A program made the translations under genes and the position numbers. Shown here in pieces: positions 28,499-37,437 of a DNA stretch of 64,000 nucleotides. The DNA comes from Rhodocyclales bacterium. Its GTDB lineage: Bacteria > Pseudomonadota > Gammaproteobacteria > Burkholderiales > Rhodocyclaceae. Positions within the stretch are counted from its first letter, which is position 1; the number at the start of each line of letters is the position of its first letter. The notes under the pieces were generated by a model. The model was not told the DNA's origin. It saw nothing but the letters and a program-made list of their open reading frames with translations, and did not search any database. Where the stretch lies: positions 298,951 to 362,950 of the forward strand of contig JACRMV010000006.1 in assembly GCA_016235025.1 (NCBI GenBank). The letters run 5' to 3'.

Positions 28499-30250
28499 CT
28501 ACTTCTCTTGCGGCGGCATCTTCGCTGCCGGCTGGTAGGCCTGCAGGCGCGCCTGCGTATCCCTGATGTCCTGCGTCCAGGACTGGTCGTTCTGGATCAC
28601 GGTCGGCTTGATCAGGATCACCAGTTCGCGCTTGGTGACCCCGCTCCCGCTCTGGCCCAGAAGGTTGGCCACAACGCCGGTCGCCCCCGGCAACTGGGAG
28701 CGCTCGGAGGTCTGCTCCTGACGCATCAGGCCGCCAATAGCGACGATATTGCCATCCTGTACCCGCACGATGCTGTCCGTCTCGTTGATGCTGCTGGTCG
28801 CCAGCGGCAGGCTGAACGTACCCAGCGTGCCAAGGCTGACAGACTTGTTCTTTTCATTGACCACGCTGACCATCGGATGCACATGCAGGACGATGTTGCC
28901 GTCGTCGTCGATCTGCGGTGTGACATCCAGCGAAATGCCCGAGAAATAGGGTTCCAGCGTCAGGCTGGGGGTAACGATGGTGCCGGTCGTGGTGGTCGTG
29001 GTCGAGGTCGTCAGGTTGGTGATGAACAACTCATCCGTGCCCACCTTGAGCACCGCCTTCTGGTTATTGACGGTCGCGATGCGCGGACTGGAAAGCACCG
29101 TGACGCTGCCTTGCGTCTCAAGGAAGTTGAGTATCGCGGCGAAATTCGCCGACTGGAAAGCCAGCCCGAGGAAACCCTTGCCCAGGGCGGATGCGGCAAT
29201 CAGCCCGCCCACGCCCGGCAGCACCGTGCCACTGCCGGAAAACATCGTATCGGTGCGCGCCGTGGCATCCACCGTATCGGCAGGAATCCCGGTCAGTGCC
29301 GTACCCGGCTGGGCGCGCAGGACAGAACCCGGCTGGACCACCCCGAGCGATACCCGATTACCCGTCCCGTTGAACGTCGTCCAGTTAACCCCGGCCTGAT
29401 GACCCTCGGAAAGGGCCACATCGACAATCTTGGCTTCGATCATCACCTGCCGGTCGGCCACCAGTTGCGTCGCCTTGAGGTACTTATCGACATTCGCCAG
29501 TTCGTTCGGCATGGCGCGCACCACCACCACGCCGGAGCCCGCGTTGATGACCACGCTGCGCCCGTCGGCCGTGCCCACCATCGCCGCGAGCGCCGTCTTC
29601 AGGTCATTCCAGAAATCGCTGTCGGTGCTCATGCTGACCCGGCTGGTATCGCTGCTGCGGGATGCACCCGCGCCACCCGCGGCCGACTGTGTCGCCCGCG
29701 TGGCGGCGCCGCCCCCGGTGCTGCCGCCGCCGGTCGTGATGGAACTACCGGTAACCCGCAAATCGCTCGAACCCTGGCGCCGGCTGGCGAGGTAATTGAT
29801 CTTGAAAAAGCGGGTTTTCATCGTATTGGTTTCGATGAAAATCCGTTTCCCCAGGATGCGGTATTCATAGCCGAACAGTTCGCGGATGGCGTCCAGTGCC
29901 TCGGGCACCGTGACGTTCTTCAGGTTGATGGTGATGCTGCCGCCCACATCCGGCGGCAGCAGCATGCTGTAGGGCGTGCCCGAGACCAGCGCCATGAAGA
30001 CCTGACTGGCCGGCGCATCGACCACGGAAAGATCAAAGCGGGATTCAGCAGGCGCGGTGGCCGGCGCAGGCATCAGGCTCGGCATCAGCGCGGCATCGGG
30101 CGCGGCGGGGGCCTTGCGCTCGGTCGCCGACTTCAGCAATACATCATTGATCTGCCCCAGCACGTCATCACTCTTGCGCGGCGGCGCCGAACAGCCCGCC
30201 AGTACCAAGGCCAGTAAAGAAGCCATCATCCAGCGTGAAAAATCATTCAT
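28499..30250 (-). CDS. mshL: MshL outer-membrane secretin
   Basis: 583 aa from the ATG at 30250. Lipoprotein signal with lipobox L-A-G-C at about residues 16-19. An N-terminal secretin-TonB short domain (F-M-A-L-V-S-G-T-P-Y-S) is followed by an N1-like domain and a Ser/Gly/Thr-rich insert near residue 200. The C-terminal beta domain has V-P-L/G-L-x-like elements and T-E-L-V-I-L-I-K-P-T-V near the end. It forms the pilus exit channel. The start overlaps the mshK stop by eight bases. Confidence 0.92.
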   Translation of the reverse strand: MNDFSRWMMASLLALVLAGCSAPPRKSDDVLGQINDVLLKSATERKAPAAPDAALMPSLMPAPATAPAESRFDLSVVDAPASQVFMALVSGTPYSMLLPPDVGGSITINLKNVTVPEALDAIRELFGYEYRILGKRIFIETNTMKTRFFKINYLASRRQGSSDLRVTGSSITTGGGSTGGGAATRATQSAAGGAGASRSSDTSRVSMSTDSDFWNDLKTALAAMVGTADGRSVVINAGSGVVVVRAMPNELANVDKYLKATQLVADRQVMIEAKIVDVALSEGHQAGVNWTTFNGTGNRVSLGVVQPGSVLRAQPGTALTGIPADTVDATARTDTMFSGSGTVLPGVGGLIAASALGKGFLGLAFQSANFAAILNFLETQGSVTVLSSPRIATVNNQKAVLKVGTDELFITNLTTSTTTTTTGTIVTPSLTLEPYFSGISLDVTPQIDDDGNIVLHVHPMVSVVNEKNKSVSLGTLGTFSLPLATSSINETDSIVRVQDGNIVAIGGLMRQEQTSERSQLPGATGVVANLLGQSGSGVTKRELVILIKPTVIQNDQSWTQDIRDTQARLQAYQPAAKMPPQEK

Positions 30251-30665
30251 TTTGGGTTCCCGTCGCACGACGCACATGGTGTTTGGCGGCACGCGATTTT
30301 GCCGCCGGCGTTTTTTCGGCTGCGGAGATCAGGTGCAAGGTTTCCCGTCCGCCCTCACCTTGCACGACCACCGCGTTTTCACTGATTTTCAGCACCCGTT
30401 TTCCGTTCACCGGATCGCCCACCCGGTCGCCAACGCGCACTTCCTGCCCGGCGATCACGGCCGACGCCCGGCCGCCCCGGCGCAGGATGATGGCCTGCAC
30501 CCCGCTGACGCTGCCGGCCGCCGGGCTGTCAGCGACCAGCGACACATCGGCAGGCCGGGTCGGATCAGGAACTTGCGCCGCTGCGCCGGCAGGGTAGGTA
30601 GCGAGCAGGGCGGGAAACCACACGGAAAACAGCGCGAAAAAAAGGCAGGGCAGCCGTCTGAACAT
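30243..30665 (-). CDS. mshK: MshK-like periplasmic protein
   Basis: 140 aa from the ATG at 30665. Signal peptide about residues 1-30 (MFRRLPCLFFALFSVWFPAL...A-A-Q), then D-P-T-R-P, the pattern found in MshK and PilP-like pilot proteins (Q-V-P-D-P-T-R-P). A beta-rich segment I-I-L-R-R-G-G-R-A-S-A-V-I-A-G-Q-E-V-x-V-G-D follows, and a basic tail. Likely periplasmic partner of the secretin. It overlaps mshJ and mshL. Confidence 0.75.
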   Translation of the reverse strand: MFRRLPCLFFALFSVWFPALLATYPAGAAAQVPDPTRPADVSLVADSPAAGSVSGVQAIILRRGGRASAVIAGQEVRVGDRVGDPVNGKRVLKISENAVVVQGEGGRETLHLISAAEKTPAAKSRAAKHHVRRATGTQNE

Positions 30666-31396
30666 CACATCTCCAGCCAGTTCGGGTCGAGGCTCAAGGT
30701 ATAAACCCGCAACACCAGCACGTTGCGTGGGTATTTCTCGACGCTCAGGCCGAGACTGTTCCACATCAGGCGCTGCGGCATGGTTTCGATATCTGCCAGG
30801 TAGTTGAGCAGGCCATTGTAGCTGCCGGCCAGCTTCAGCTCGATGCCGTGCTGCCAGATGCCGGCACCCGCCGCGGCCGTTACCGGCGCAGCGCCCGTGT
30901 CAGCCGGCGTGGCGGTTGCCGCTGCGGCCGGGGGTCGGGTCGCGGATTTTTCTGCGGCGCCGACCGGCTGCGGCGGCAGGGTTTTCAGTTCGAGCAGCTC
31001 GATGCCGCGGTTGCGCGCCAGCAGGTCTTCGAGGAAGCCACGCATCCGCGCAGGCGAGACCATGCCGCTCTCAAACCTGGCCAGCCGCCCGTTGACCGCC
31101 TGAATGTCGTCCCGGATTCGGGCGAGGCGCTGACGGTTGGCCGTATCGGGATCGGGAGCCGCCTGCAGGGCGGCGAGTTGCGTCTGCTGCTGCGCCAGCT
31201 CGGTGCGCACGGCGGCAGACTCGGCCAGCGCGGCACGGGCCTGGCGCAGCGCCGGATCGATGACAAAGTTGAACCACAGGAAACCACCGCCCAACACCAC
31301 GGCCACGGCAAGAATCGCCCGCTCACGGCGTGGTCGCGCCATGAACTGCTCGCTCCACTGCTGCCAGCGGGCCGCCAGAGGCGCCAGGGCCTTCAT
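30665..31396 (-). CDS. mshJ: MshJ-like (PilO-type) pilus assembly protein
   Basis: 243 aa. One transmembrane helix at about residues 25-47, then a coiled coil (about 50-115) and a periplasmic ferredoxin-like domain ending near the C-terminus. An Ala/Pro/Thr-rich insert lies at about 145-175. This is the PilO/MshJ architecture of the inner-membrane alignment complex. Overlaps the PilN-like gene by four bases. Confidence 0.82.
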   Translation of the reverse strand: MKALAPLAARWQQWSEQFMARPRRERAILAVAVVLGGGFLWFNFVIDPALRQARAALAESAAVRTELAQQQTQLAALQAAPDPDTANRQRLARIRDDIQAVNGRLARFESGMVSPARMRGFLEDLLARNRGIELLELKTLPPQPVGAAEKSATRPPAAAATATPADTGAAPVTAAAGAGIWQHGIELKLAGSYNGLLNYLADIETMPQRLMWNSLGLSVEKYPRNVLVLRVYTLSLDPNWLEM

Positions 31397-32094
31397 TTCT
31401 TCTCCTCCACCGTGGTGGGCGTGAGAATGAAATTGACGGGCTGCCGACGCACGGGCTGGAGCGGGTGACCGGGCGCAGAACCCGGCGCTGGCGAGACGGC
31501 GCCCCCGGCGGCGGCATCCTCCACCGCGCCGGTTACCGCCCCGTTTGCGACCTCGCGTTGCAGGCTCAGCGCAGAAAATTGCCGTCCCTGGAATATCTTC
31601 TCGGCGCCGAGGCGGCGAATGTACTCCGGCACGATCCGCTCATCGTGGGTGCTGCCGCGAATTTCCATGTCGCTGCCGCCCGCGCCCAGCCTGAAGCCCG
31701 TCAGCCACAGCCCTGGCGGCGCCTGACGGGCAAATCCCCGCAGGAACGCAGAAAAGCCGCTGCTGTTGCCCACCGCCCCGCTCTCCAGCAGGCGAGCAAT
31801 TTCCCCGCGCTGCGCAAGCGCGGCCTGGGCCTGCGCAACTTCGGCAAGCAGTTGCGGATTGGCCGGCTGGCTCGCCTTCCGGTTGGCTTCTTCGATCGCC
31901 GCCTTCGCCGCGTCGAGTTCGGCGCCCACGCTGGCCGCCTCGGCCAGACGCTGGTTCGCCTCGGCGCGGGCGAACAGCGTCCAGGCGCCCAGCACAGCCG
32001 TCATCAGTGCCACAGCAAGCGCAAGATTGCCGAGGCTTAGCCAATCACGGACTTTCAGAAACCGCGGATGGTAGAGGTTGATTTGCGAACTCAT
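31393..32094 (-). CDS. PilN-like fimbrial assembly protein of the MSHA locus
   Basis: 233 aa from the ATG at 32094: MSSQINLYHPRF, the I-N-L-x-P/H signature of PilN proteins. One transmembrane helix at about residues 22-42, a coiled coil and a periplasmic domain follow. In Vibrio this part is the second half or partner of MshI. The C-terminal tail is Pro/Gly-rich, and its segment A-V-S-P-A-P-G is encoded by a diverged repeat copy. It overlaps mshI and mshJ. Confidence 0.8.
   Translation of the reverse strand: MSSQINLYHPRFLKVRDWLSLGNLALAVALMTAVLGAWTLFARAEANQRLAEAASVGAELDAAKAAIEEANRKASQPANPQLLAEVAQAQAALAQRGEIARLLESGAVGNSSGFSAFLRGFARQAPPGLWLTGFRLGAGGSDMEIRGSTHDERIVPEYIRRLGAEKIFQGRQFSALSLQREVANGAVTGAVEDAAAGGAVSPAPGSAPGHPLQPVRRQPVNFILTPTTVEEKK
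31478..31501 (+). repeat. Dispersed 24-bp repeat, copy 8 (tail of PilN-like gene, antisense)
   Basis: 20 of 24 matches; the mismatches cluster in the first five bases. Encodes A-V-S-P-A-P-G in the Pro/Gly-rich tail, the same frame as copies 7 and 12. Confidence 0.68.
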
Positions 32095-33029
32095 GCCACC
32101 GGCTCCTCGCGCAGGGCAGCACCCAGGGCACGCAGACACTGGAACTGCCGCTGCGGATCGAGCAGTGCCGGCGCAGCGCCGAGATCGACCACCGCGGCGA
32201 GATTCAGAGGCACCACGTCGATCGCCAGATTGTCATGCAGGTACTCGACGAACCCGGCCACCCCGGGGATACCCGCCACCACCAGACGGACCAGCTGCAC
32301 CATGCTGAAGCTGCGGTCGAAATTGTCCAGCGAACGCTGCACGTCCAGCGCGATGCGTTCGAACAGCTGTTCGCGCCGCAGCGTATCCGCTGCCGCCAGT
32401 TGCGCCGCAGAGATTTCGATGTGCCGCGCTACCAGCAGCTCACCTGCGAAGGTGAACGTCAGCAGGCCCTCGACTTCGTCGAATACCAGCGTCGCCAGCG
32501 CACGGTCTTCCTCTTCGAACAGGGCGGCGAGATTGCGCTGCGAAAGCTCCACCACATCAACCGCCGCGAGCGTCAGCTTCGCCGCCTGGAACGACTGCAC
32601 CAGCGGCGCCATGACGGATTCGGCCGCCAGCACCGCATAGACCTGCGGCGCACGGCCCAGCGGCGGAATCGGCAGCAGGTCGATCGCCGCGCCATCCACC
32701 GCAAACCCGGCCTGATCCTTCAGCTTCCAGCGCGCGATTTCGCGCGCTTCGTCCGGCGGACCGGCGATGGCATCGGTCTGGATGAACTGGTATTGCCCTG
32801 CGGCCAGCAGCGCCGTGAGACGATAGCGCCCCAGATGCAGCGACTTTTTCAGCGTCGCAAGGGTGGCCACTATATTTCCCTCATCCCCGCCGGATGCGAT
32901 GGACTCCGCCAGCAGCACCTGCGGCAGACGATCCACTTCGCGCCGCACATGCACCAGATCGACCCGCCCCACGCCTTTGGCGATGGCCAGCCAGCCCGGC
33001 TCGGAACGCGTCTTGCGGAAATTCAGCAC
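32091..33029 (-). CDS. mshI: MshI-like (PilM-type) pilus biogenesis protein
   Basis: 312 aa, actin-like fold of the PilM/MshI group: A-I-A-K-G-V-G-R-V-D-L-V near residue 15, V-D-V-V-E-L-S near the middle and L-V-V-A-G-I-P-G-V near the C-terminal part. Cytoplasmic partner that links the inner-membrane PilN/O-like proteins to the ATPase. Downstream of the pilin gene across a 219-base spacer holding a terminator and a repeat copy, so it may have its own promoter or rely on readthrough. Confidence 0.82.
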   Translation of the reverse strand: MLNFRKTRSEPGWLAIAKGVGRVDLVHVRREVDRLPQVLLAESIASGGDEGNIVATLATLKKSLHLGRYRLTALLAAGQYQFIQTDAIAGPPDEAREIARWKLKDQAGFAVDGAAIDLLPIPPLGRAPQVYAVLAAESVMAPLVQSFQAAKLTLAAVDVVELSQRNLAALFEEEDRALATLVFDEVEGLLTFTFAGELLVARHIEISAAQLAAADTLRREQLFERIALDVQRSLDNFDRSFSMVQLVRLVVAGIPGVAGFVEYLHDNLAIDVVPLNLAAVVDLGAAPALLDPQRQFQCLRALGAALREEPVA

Positions 33030-33171
33030 AGTAGTGGCAAGGAGTGAGGATAGATAAAAATTGCTCTGACTATAGCGTGCGGCGCCGCCCGCCAGAGCAG
33101 GAAATCAGTGCCAAACAGCATTCATTTACCCTGATTCGGGCGTATCCGGCCCCACAGCATGCGGATATATA

Positions 33172-33195
33172 AAGTCGGCGCTGGCAGTACGGCGG
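33172..33195 (+). repeat. Dispersed 24-bp repeat, copy 9 (mshA/mshI spacer)
   Basis: 22 of 24 matches, in the 219-base spacer between the pilin gene and mshI. It is eight bases from the poly-T side of the pilin terminator. The rest of the spacer (33030-33171) shows no gene. Confidence 0.83.
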
Positions 33196-33202
33196 AAAAT
33201 GA

Positions 33203-33236
33203 AAAAACAGACCGATGGATTTCTCCATCGGTCTGC
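33203..33236 (-). terminator. Intrinsic terminator of the pilin gene
   Basis: On the minus strand a perfect 12-bp stem, CAGACCGATGGA with a four-base GAAA loop, is followed by six T. It ends 12 bases after the pilin stop. It would allow high pilin mRNA relative to the assembly genes downstream. Confidence 0.9.
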
Positions 33237-33248
33237 TTCAGGCATCGA

Positions 33249-33818
33249 TCAGCAGCCGGTCGTGTCGCCGTTGGCCGAAGGCGGGGTTGTAGCACCGATC
33301 AAAGCGGCTCCACCGGCAACTGCCGGGGCGGTGTAGGTAAAGAAGCAAGTCGCCGGGTTGGTGCCGCCATTCACACGGATGGTCAGCACGGCGCCCGCGC
33401 CTGCGCCACCACCCACTGTTGCCATTTGCTCACCAGCCAGTGCCGCAGCCGTAGCAGGGAATACGCTGGTCAAACCGGCAGCAGAAACGATGCCGTTCAG
33501 ATTGGCCGTGGGATAACCGTTAAGAATCTGGACTCGCCCTGATTCGGTACACAGGTTGGTCGTGTTGTTGGCAGGGTTTGGCCCAAAACCCGGCCCGGGA
33601 CAAGCGACTGTATCCGCCACTCCGCCCCGCGCCAGCGCCGTGCCACGCACCAGTGCCGCCGCCGCCCCGACCGCGCCGCGCGCCGCATTGAGCTTGGCGA
33701 TACGCGCATCACGCTGCAAATTAGTGAACCGCGGCAGGGCGACCGCCGCGAGGATGCCGAGGATGGTGATCACCACCACCAGCTCGATCAGGGTGAAGCC
33801 TGCATGGGTCTTGCGCAC
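33249..33818 (-). CDS. mshA: Type IV pilin, MshA-like major subunit
   Basis: 189 aa from a GTG at 33818. A short basic leader MRKTHAG is followed by F-T-L-I-E-L-V-V-V-I-T-I-L-G-I-L-A, with Glu5 of the mature protein and predicted cleavage after Gly7. The C-terminal region is Ala/Gly-rich with four Cys (two near residues 122 and 136, two in the last 36 residues), allowing disulfides. It has by far the best ribosome site of the locus and its own terminator, as expected for the most abundant subunit. Minor pilins mshB/C/D/O/P are absent from the window. Confidence 0.88.
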   Translation of the reverse strand: MRKTHAGFTLIELVVVITILGILAAVALPRFTNLQRDARIAKLNAARGAVGAAAALVRGTALARGGVADTVACPGPGFGPNPANNTTNLCTESGRVQILNGYPTANLNGIVSAAGLTSVFPATAAALAGEQMATVGGGAGAGAVLTIRVNGGTNPATCFFTYTAPAVAGGAALIGATTPPSANGDTTGC

Positions 33819-33823
33819 GATAT

Positions 33824-33832
33824 TTCCTCCTT
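33824..33832 (-). promoter_or_regulatory. Strong ribosome binding site deciding the GTG start of the pilin
   Basis: Minus strand AAAGGAGGAAA lies about seven bases before the GTG at 33818. It fixes the start so that the leader is seven residues long, which fits prepilin peptidase substrates. Confidence 0.75.
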
Positions 33833-33885
33833 TATAAATCGGTTCATCAAATAACTGTAACGACTTTTTTCAGTCTAACTTTAAC

Positions 33886-34353
33886 TTACTGCCAGGTAAA
33901 CAGATACACCGGCACCAGGCGAACATGGCCGTTGCCCGTCGACTCGACGCGCAAGCGAATCTCGTGTTGCTGTTTCGCCGTGAAGCGCACCCGCGCCGGG
34001 TCTTTCGGCACATATACCACCTCCGCCGGACGGCTGTCCCAGTACCAGGCGCCCGCCACCACGCGCCCTGACGCCGGATACACACCGGCCCAGCCCAGGG
34101 GCTTGGGCTCCAGCCACTGGAACGGATCCTGGCGGGCCAGAAGACTGGCGTCCTGCGTCTCGCCCCGTGTTCCACGGCTCATCAGTTCGTAACTCACGGC
34201 ACGCTCCAGCGCAGCACGGTTGTCGTCGAACGCCTGTCGCTCGGATTCCACCTGGACGAACAGCAAACCCTGCAACAGAAAATATGCCAACGCGCTGAGA
34301 ATCGCCAACACCACGGCAAATTCGAGCGAGGTCAGGCCGCGCGCCTTCATCAA
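33886..34353 (-). CDS. MshF-like pseudopilin/minor pilin-like protein
   Basis: 155 aa. Starts MMKARGLTSLEFAVVLAIL: a basic leader ending in Gly6, then L-T-S-L-E-F with Glu at mature position 5 and one hydrophobic helix. This is a prepilin-like N-terminus but with Leu/Ser instead of F-T-L-I. The rest is a small beta-rich domain with two Trp. Its place between mshG and mshA matches mshF of the Vibrio locus, a gene of unknown role. It overlaps mshG by four bases. Confidence 0.7.
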   Translation of the reverse strand: MMKARGLTSLEFAVVLAILSALAYFLLQGLLFVQVESERQAFDDNRAALERAVSYELMSRGTRGETQDASLLARQDPFQWLEPKPLGWAGVYPASGRVVAGAWYWDSRPAEVVYVPKDPARVRFTAKQQHEIRLRVESTGNGHVRLVPVYLFTWQ

Positions 34354-35579
34354 TGCTTGATCATGGTGCTGCCCAGATCCCAGATCGGCAGGAAGATGCC
34401 CAGCGCCAGCACCAGCACCATGGCGCCGAGCATGACGATGAGGATGGGCTCGATCTGCTGCGAAAGCGTCTTCAGCTCATATTCGACTTCGCTCTGATAC
34501 ATGTCGGCGACTTCCTGCATCATGTCGTCGAGCGCGCCGGACTCCTCGCCGACAGCGATCATCTGGATCACCACCGGCGTGAACACGCCGGCAGCGATGC
34601 TGGTGCGCAGGATACTCTCGCCACGCTCCACGCCGTCGCGCATTTTTCCGATCTTGGCGGCGATGAACGCGTTATCGACCGTCTCTGCGACATTGGTCAG
34701 CGCCTGGATGATTGGCACGCCGCTGCGCGCCGCGAGCGCAAAGGCGCGAGCGAAGCGCGCCAGCGTGCCCTTCCGGATGATCCTGCCCGCGACCGGAATC
34801 TCCATCTTGATGCGATCCCAGTCATAGCGGCCTTTTTCCGTCTTGCGCCAGGCATTGAAGCCCAGCCCCGCCAGCGCGACGCCGGCGATCAGGAGTGGCC
34901 AGGAGTGCACCATGAAATCCGAAAACCCGATCAACAGCCGCGTCATCAGCGGCAATTCGGCATTGAGCCCCTTGAAGGTCTTGGCAAAGGCGGGAATGAC
35001 GAAGATATTGATGACGAGCATCGCCACCGCCATGGCAGCCAACACGAACGAGGGGTAGCGCAAGGCAGACTTCACCTGTTCCTTCATGAAGCGCTCGAAA
35101 TCCAGATGATCGAACAGGCGAATGAAAACCTCTTCCAGCCGCCCTGTCATCTCGCCGACCCGCACCATCGAAATGTAGAAACGCGAAAACACCTCCGGAT
35201 GGCGCGCCAGCGAAAGCGACAGGTCGCGCCCCGAATCGAGCCCTTCGCGCACATCACCGAGCACGGCTTTCATCGCCGGATTGTTGTTCGATTCCTGCAG
35301 ACCGGCCAACGCGCGCATGATTGGCACGCCCGCCCGCAGCAGGGTATGCAACTGGCGTGAAAACAACAACACGTCAACCGGTTCAACCTTTTCCTTGAAC
35401 AGGCTGAAATTCAGGCCTGCCCCGGATGCCGCCGACGAACCGCCGCCGGGCTTGATTTCAACCGGCGTGATGCCCATGCCGAACAAGGCATCCGCCACCG
35501 CACCCGGCGCCGCGCCATCCATGACGCCCTGCACCATCTCTCCCGTACTGTTGCGGCCGCGATAGGCGAAGTTAGGCAT
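34350..35579 (-). CDS. mshG: MshG inner-membrane platform protein (PilC/GspF family)
   Basis: 409 aa with two GspF domains (about residues 70-195 and 275-395) and three main transmembrane stretches. N-terminal M-P-N-F-A-Y-R-G-R-N and the F-S-R-Q-L-H-T-L-L-R-A-G-V-P box are family marks; the second copy reads F-A-R-A-F-A-L-A-A-R-S-G-V-P. Forms the rotating platform with the MshE ATPase. It is 11 bases after mshE. Confidence 0.94.
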   Translation of the reverse strand: MPNFAYRGRNSTGEMVQGVMDGAAPGAVADALFGMGITPVEIKPGGGSSAASGAGLNFSLFKEKVEPVDVLLFSRQLHTLLRAGVPIMRALAGLQESNNNPAMKAVLGDVREGLDSGRDLSLSLARHPEVFSRFYISMVRVGEMTGRLEEVFIRLFDHLDFERFMKEQVKSALRYPSFVLAAMAVAMLVINIFVIPAFAKTFKGLNAELPLMTRLLIGFSDFMVHSWPLLIAGVALAGLGFNAWRKTEKGRYDWDRIKMEIPVAGRIIRKGTLARFARAFALAARSGVPIIQALTNVAETVDNAFIAAKIGKMRDGVERGESILRTSIAAGVFTPVVIQMIAVGEESGALDDMMQEVADMYQSEVEYELKTLSQQIEPILIVMLGAMVLVLALGIFLPIWDLGSTMIKH

Positions 35580-35590
35580 TGCGTTCCTTA

Positions 35591-37297
35591 TTATTCATCC
35601 AGCTGCGTGCTGATCCGCATCGCTTCATTGACCGTGGTGCGGCCGGCGAGGACCAGGCGCACGGCGTCGCGGCGCAGGGTGTGGCCGGCCATCTGCTCGC
35701 GGCCGAGCGCCATGAACTCGTTGGGATCGCCGCGGTTGACGGCCTCGACCAGGGTATTGGTCATTTCCAGCATTTCGTACACGGCCTGGCGCCCCTTGTA
35801 GCCGGTATTGGCGCAATGACTGCAACCCTGCCCGTGCAGGGGGCGGTGGCTATCGACCTGATCACCCAGTTCGATCCGCAGCCATTCATGCTCATGCGGC
35901 AACAGCGTGTAGGGAACGGCGCAATTCTCGCAGATCACGCGCACCAGCCGCTGCGCCAGCACCATCTGAATCGAGAGCGCCACCATGTAGCGCGGCACGC
36001 CCATGTCAAGCAACCGGATGGGCGTCGACAAGGCGTCATTGGTATGCAGCGTGGATAACACCAGGTGGCCGGTCATGGCAGCGCGCATGCCGATCTCGGC
36101 GGTTTCCTGGTCGCGCATTTCACCGATCAGCACGATGTCCGGATCCTGGCGCAGGGCGGAGCGCAAGACGCGGCTGAAGCTCAGGTCGATCTTTTCATGC
36201 ACCTGCACCTGGTTGATACCGGGCAGACGGTATTCGACCGGATCCTCAACGGTGATGATCTTCTTCTCCGGCGTGTTGAGCTCATTGAGCGCGGCATACA
36301 GCGTGGTGGTCTTGCCCGAGCCGGTCGGCCCCGTGACCAGGACGATGCCGGAAGGCCGCGCGATGGCATGGCGGAAGCGCTCCAGGATATGCGGCGGCAT
36401 GCGCAGCCGGTCGAGTTGCAACAAACCCGTGTTCTGCGCCAGCAGCCGCATCACCACGGATTCGCCATGTTGCGTCGGCATGCTCGAAATGCGGATGTCG
36501 AGCGGCACATCGCGCAGCTTGATGTTGAAGCGGCCATCCTGCGGCAGGCGTTTTTCGGAAATGTCGAGGCCGGACATCAGCTTCAGGCGCAGCACCAGCG
36601 CCGTTGCAATTTTCGTATCGGCCTCGGTCTGGATGTGCAGCACACCATCGATGCGAAAACGGATCAGCAGCGATTTTTCCTGGGGCTCGATGTGGATATC
36701 GGACGCATGCAGCTTCAGCGCCTCCTCGAACACCGTGTTGAGCAGGCGCACCACGGGGGCATCCTCGGCGCCGGTGGTGAGCCCCAGCAGGTTGCCGAAT
36801 TCGGCCGGAACGTCGGACATGTCGGCCGTGAGTTCCCTGGCCAGGCCGTGGATTTCCTCGGTGCGGCTATACACGCGATCGATCGCGGCGAGCAGCTGGC
36901 TTTCGGTGACCACGGCGAGATCGATATCGCGCTTCAGCAGCCGCGCCAGATCGTCGAATGCCGCCAGGTCGGTGGGATCAGCCATGCCCACCAGCAGCAT
37001 CCCGGCGCGCTCGCCAAGCACCAGCGAACGCAGGCGGCGCGCCTGGGTTTCCGGCAGCAGACTGATGTGCTCCGGTTTGGGATTGAACTGGCGCAGGTCG
37101 ATGAAATCCGCGCCGAGCTGGCGCGCCAGAGCGGTAGAGATACCTTCTTCGGTGACAAAACCGCTGTCCACCAGGACGCGGCCCAGCTTGCGTCCGGTAC
37201 GTTTTTGTTCGTCGAGTGCGAGTTTCAGCTGTTCGGCGGTAACCAGGCCCTGCTGCACCAGCAGGTCACCCAGGCGAATCTTTTCCGGACGCGCCAT
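35591..37297 (-). CDS. mshE: MshE pilus assembly ATPase (PilB/GspE family)
   Basis: 568 aa. The N-terminal domain (residues 1-150) has the R-L-G-D-L-L-V-Q-Q-G-L-V signature and a duplicated form I-S-x-A-L-A, which in MshE proteins binds c-di-GMP. The ATPase domain has Walker A G-P-T-G-S-G-K-T near residue 328, the Asp box, and Walker B L-I-G-E-M-R-D. A C-E-N-C and C-S-H-C pair forms the zinc site. First gene of the locus. The c-di-GMP link is family knowledge and fits the GGDEF/EAL gene at 48-50 kb, but that pairing is inference. Confidence 0.93.
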   Translation of the reverse strand: MARPEKIRLGDLLVQQGLVTAEQLKLALDEQKRTGRKLGRVLVDSGFVTEEGISTALARQLGADFIDLRQFNPKPEHISLLPETQARRLRSLVLGERAGMLLVGMADPTDLAAFDDLARLLKRDIDLAVVTESQLLAAIDRVYSRTEEIHGLARELTADMSDVPAEFGNLLGLTTGAEDAPVVRLLNTVFEEALKLHASDIHIEPQEKSLLIRFRIDGVLHIQTEADTKIATALVLRLKLMSGLDISEKRLPQDGRFNIKLRDVPLDIRISSMPTQHGESVVMRLLAQNTGLLQLDRLRMPPHILERFRHAIARPSGIVLVTGPTGSGKTTTLYAALNELNTPEKKIITVEDPVEYRLPGINQVQVHEKIDLSFSRVLRSALRQDPDIVLIGEMRDQETAEIGMRAAMTGHLVLSTLHTNDALSTPIRLLDMGVPRYMVALSIQMVLAQRLVRVICENCAVPYTLLPHEHEWLRIELGDQVDSHRPLHGQGCSHCANTGYKGRQAVYEMLEMTNTLVEAVNRGDPNEFMALGREQMAGHTLRRDAVRLVLAGRTTVNEAMRISTQLDE

Positions 37298-37437
37298 CAG
37301 GCAGTCTCCTCGCAGGTCATTTCTGCATTATTCTTGAATCACGCCGCGCTTTGCTTCACGAATACACACGAAGTCCTTGCGCTAATCGGCTGATTTTGTG
37401 GAAACTACCGTTTTTATCGAAAGCACGCAAGTTCTTC

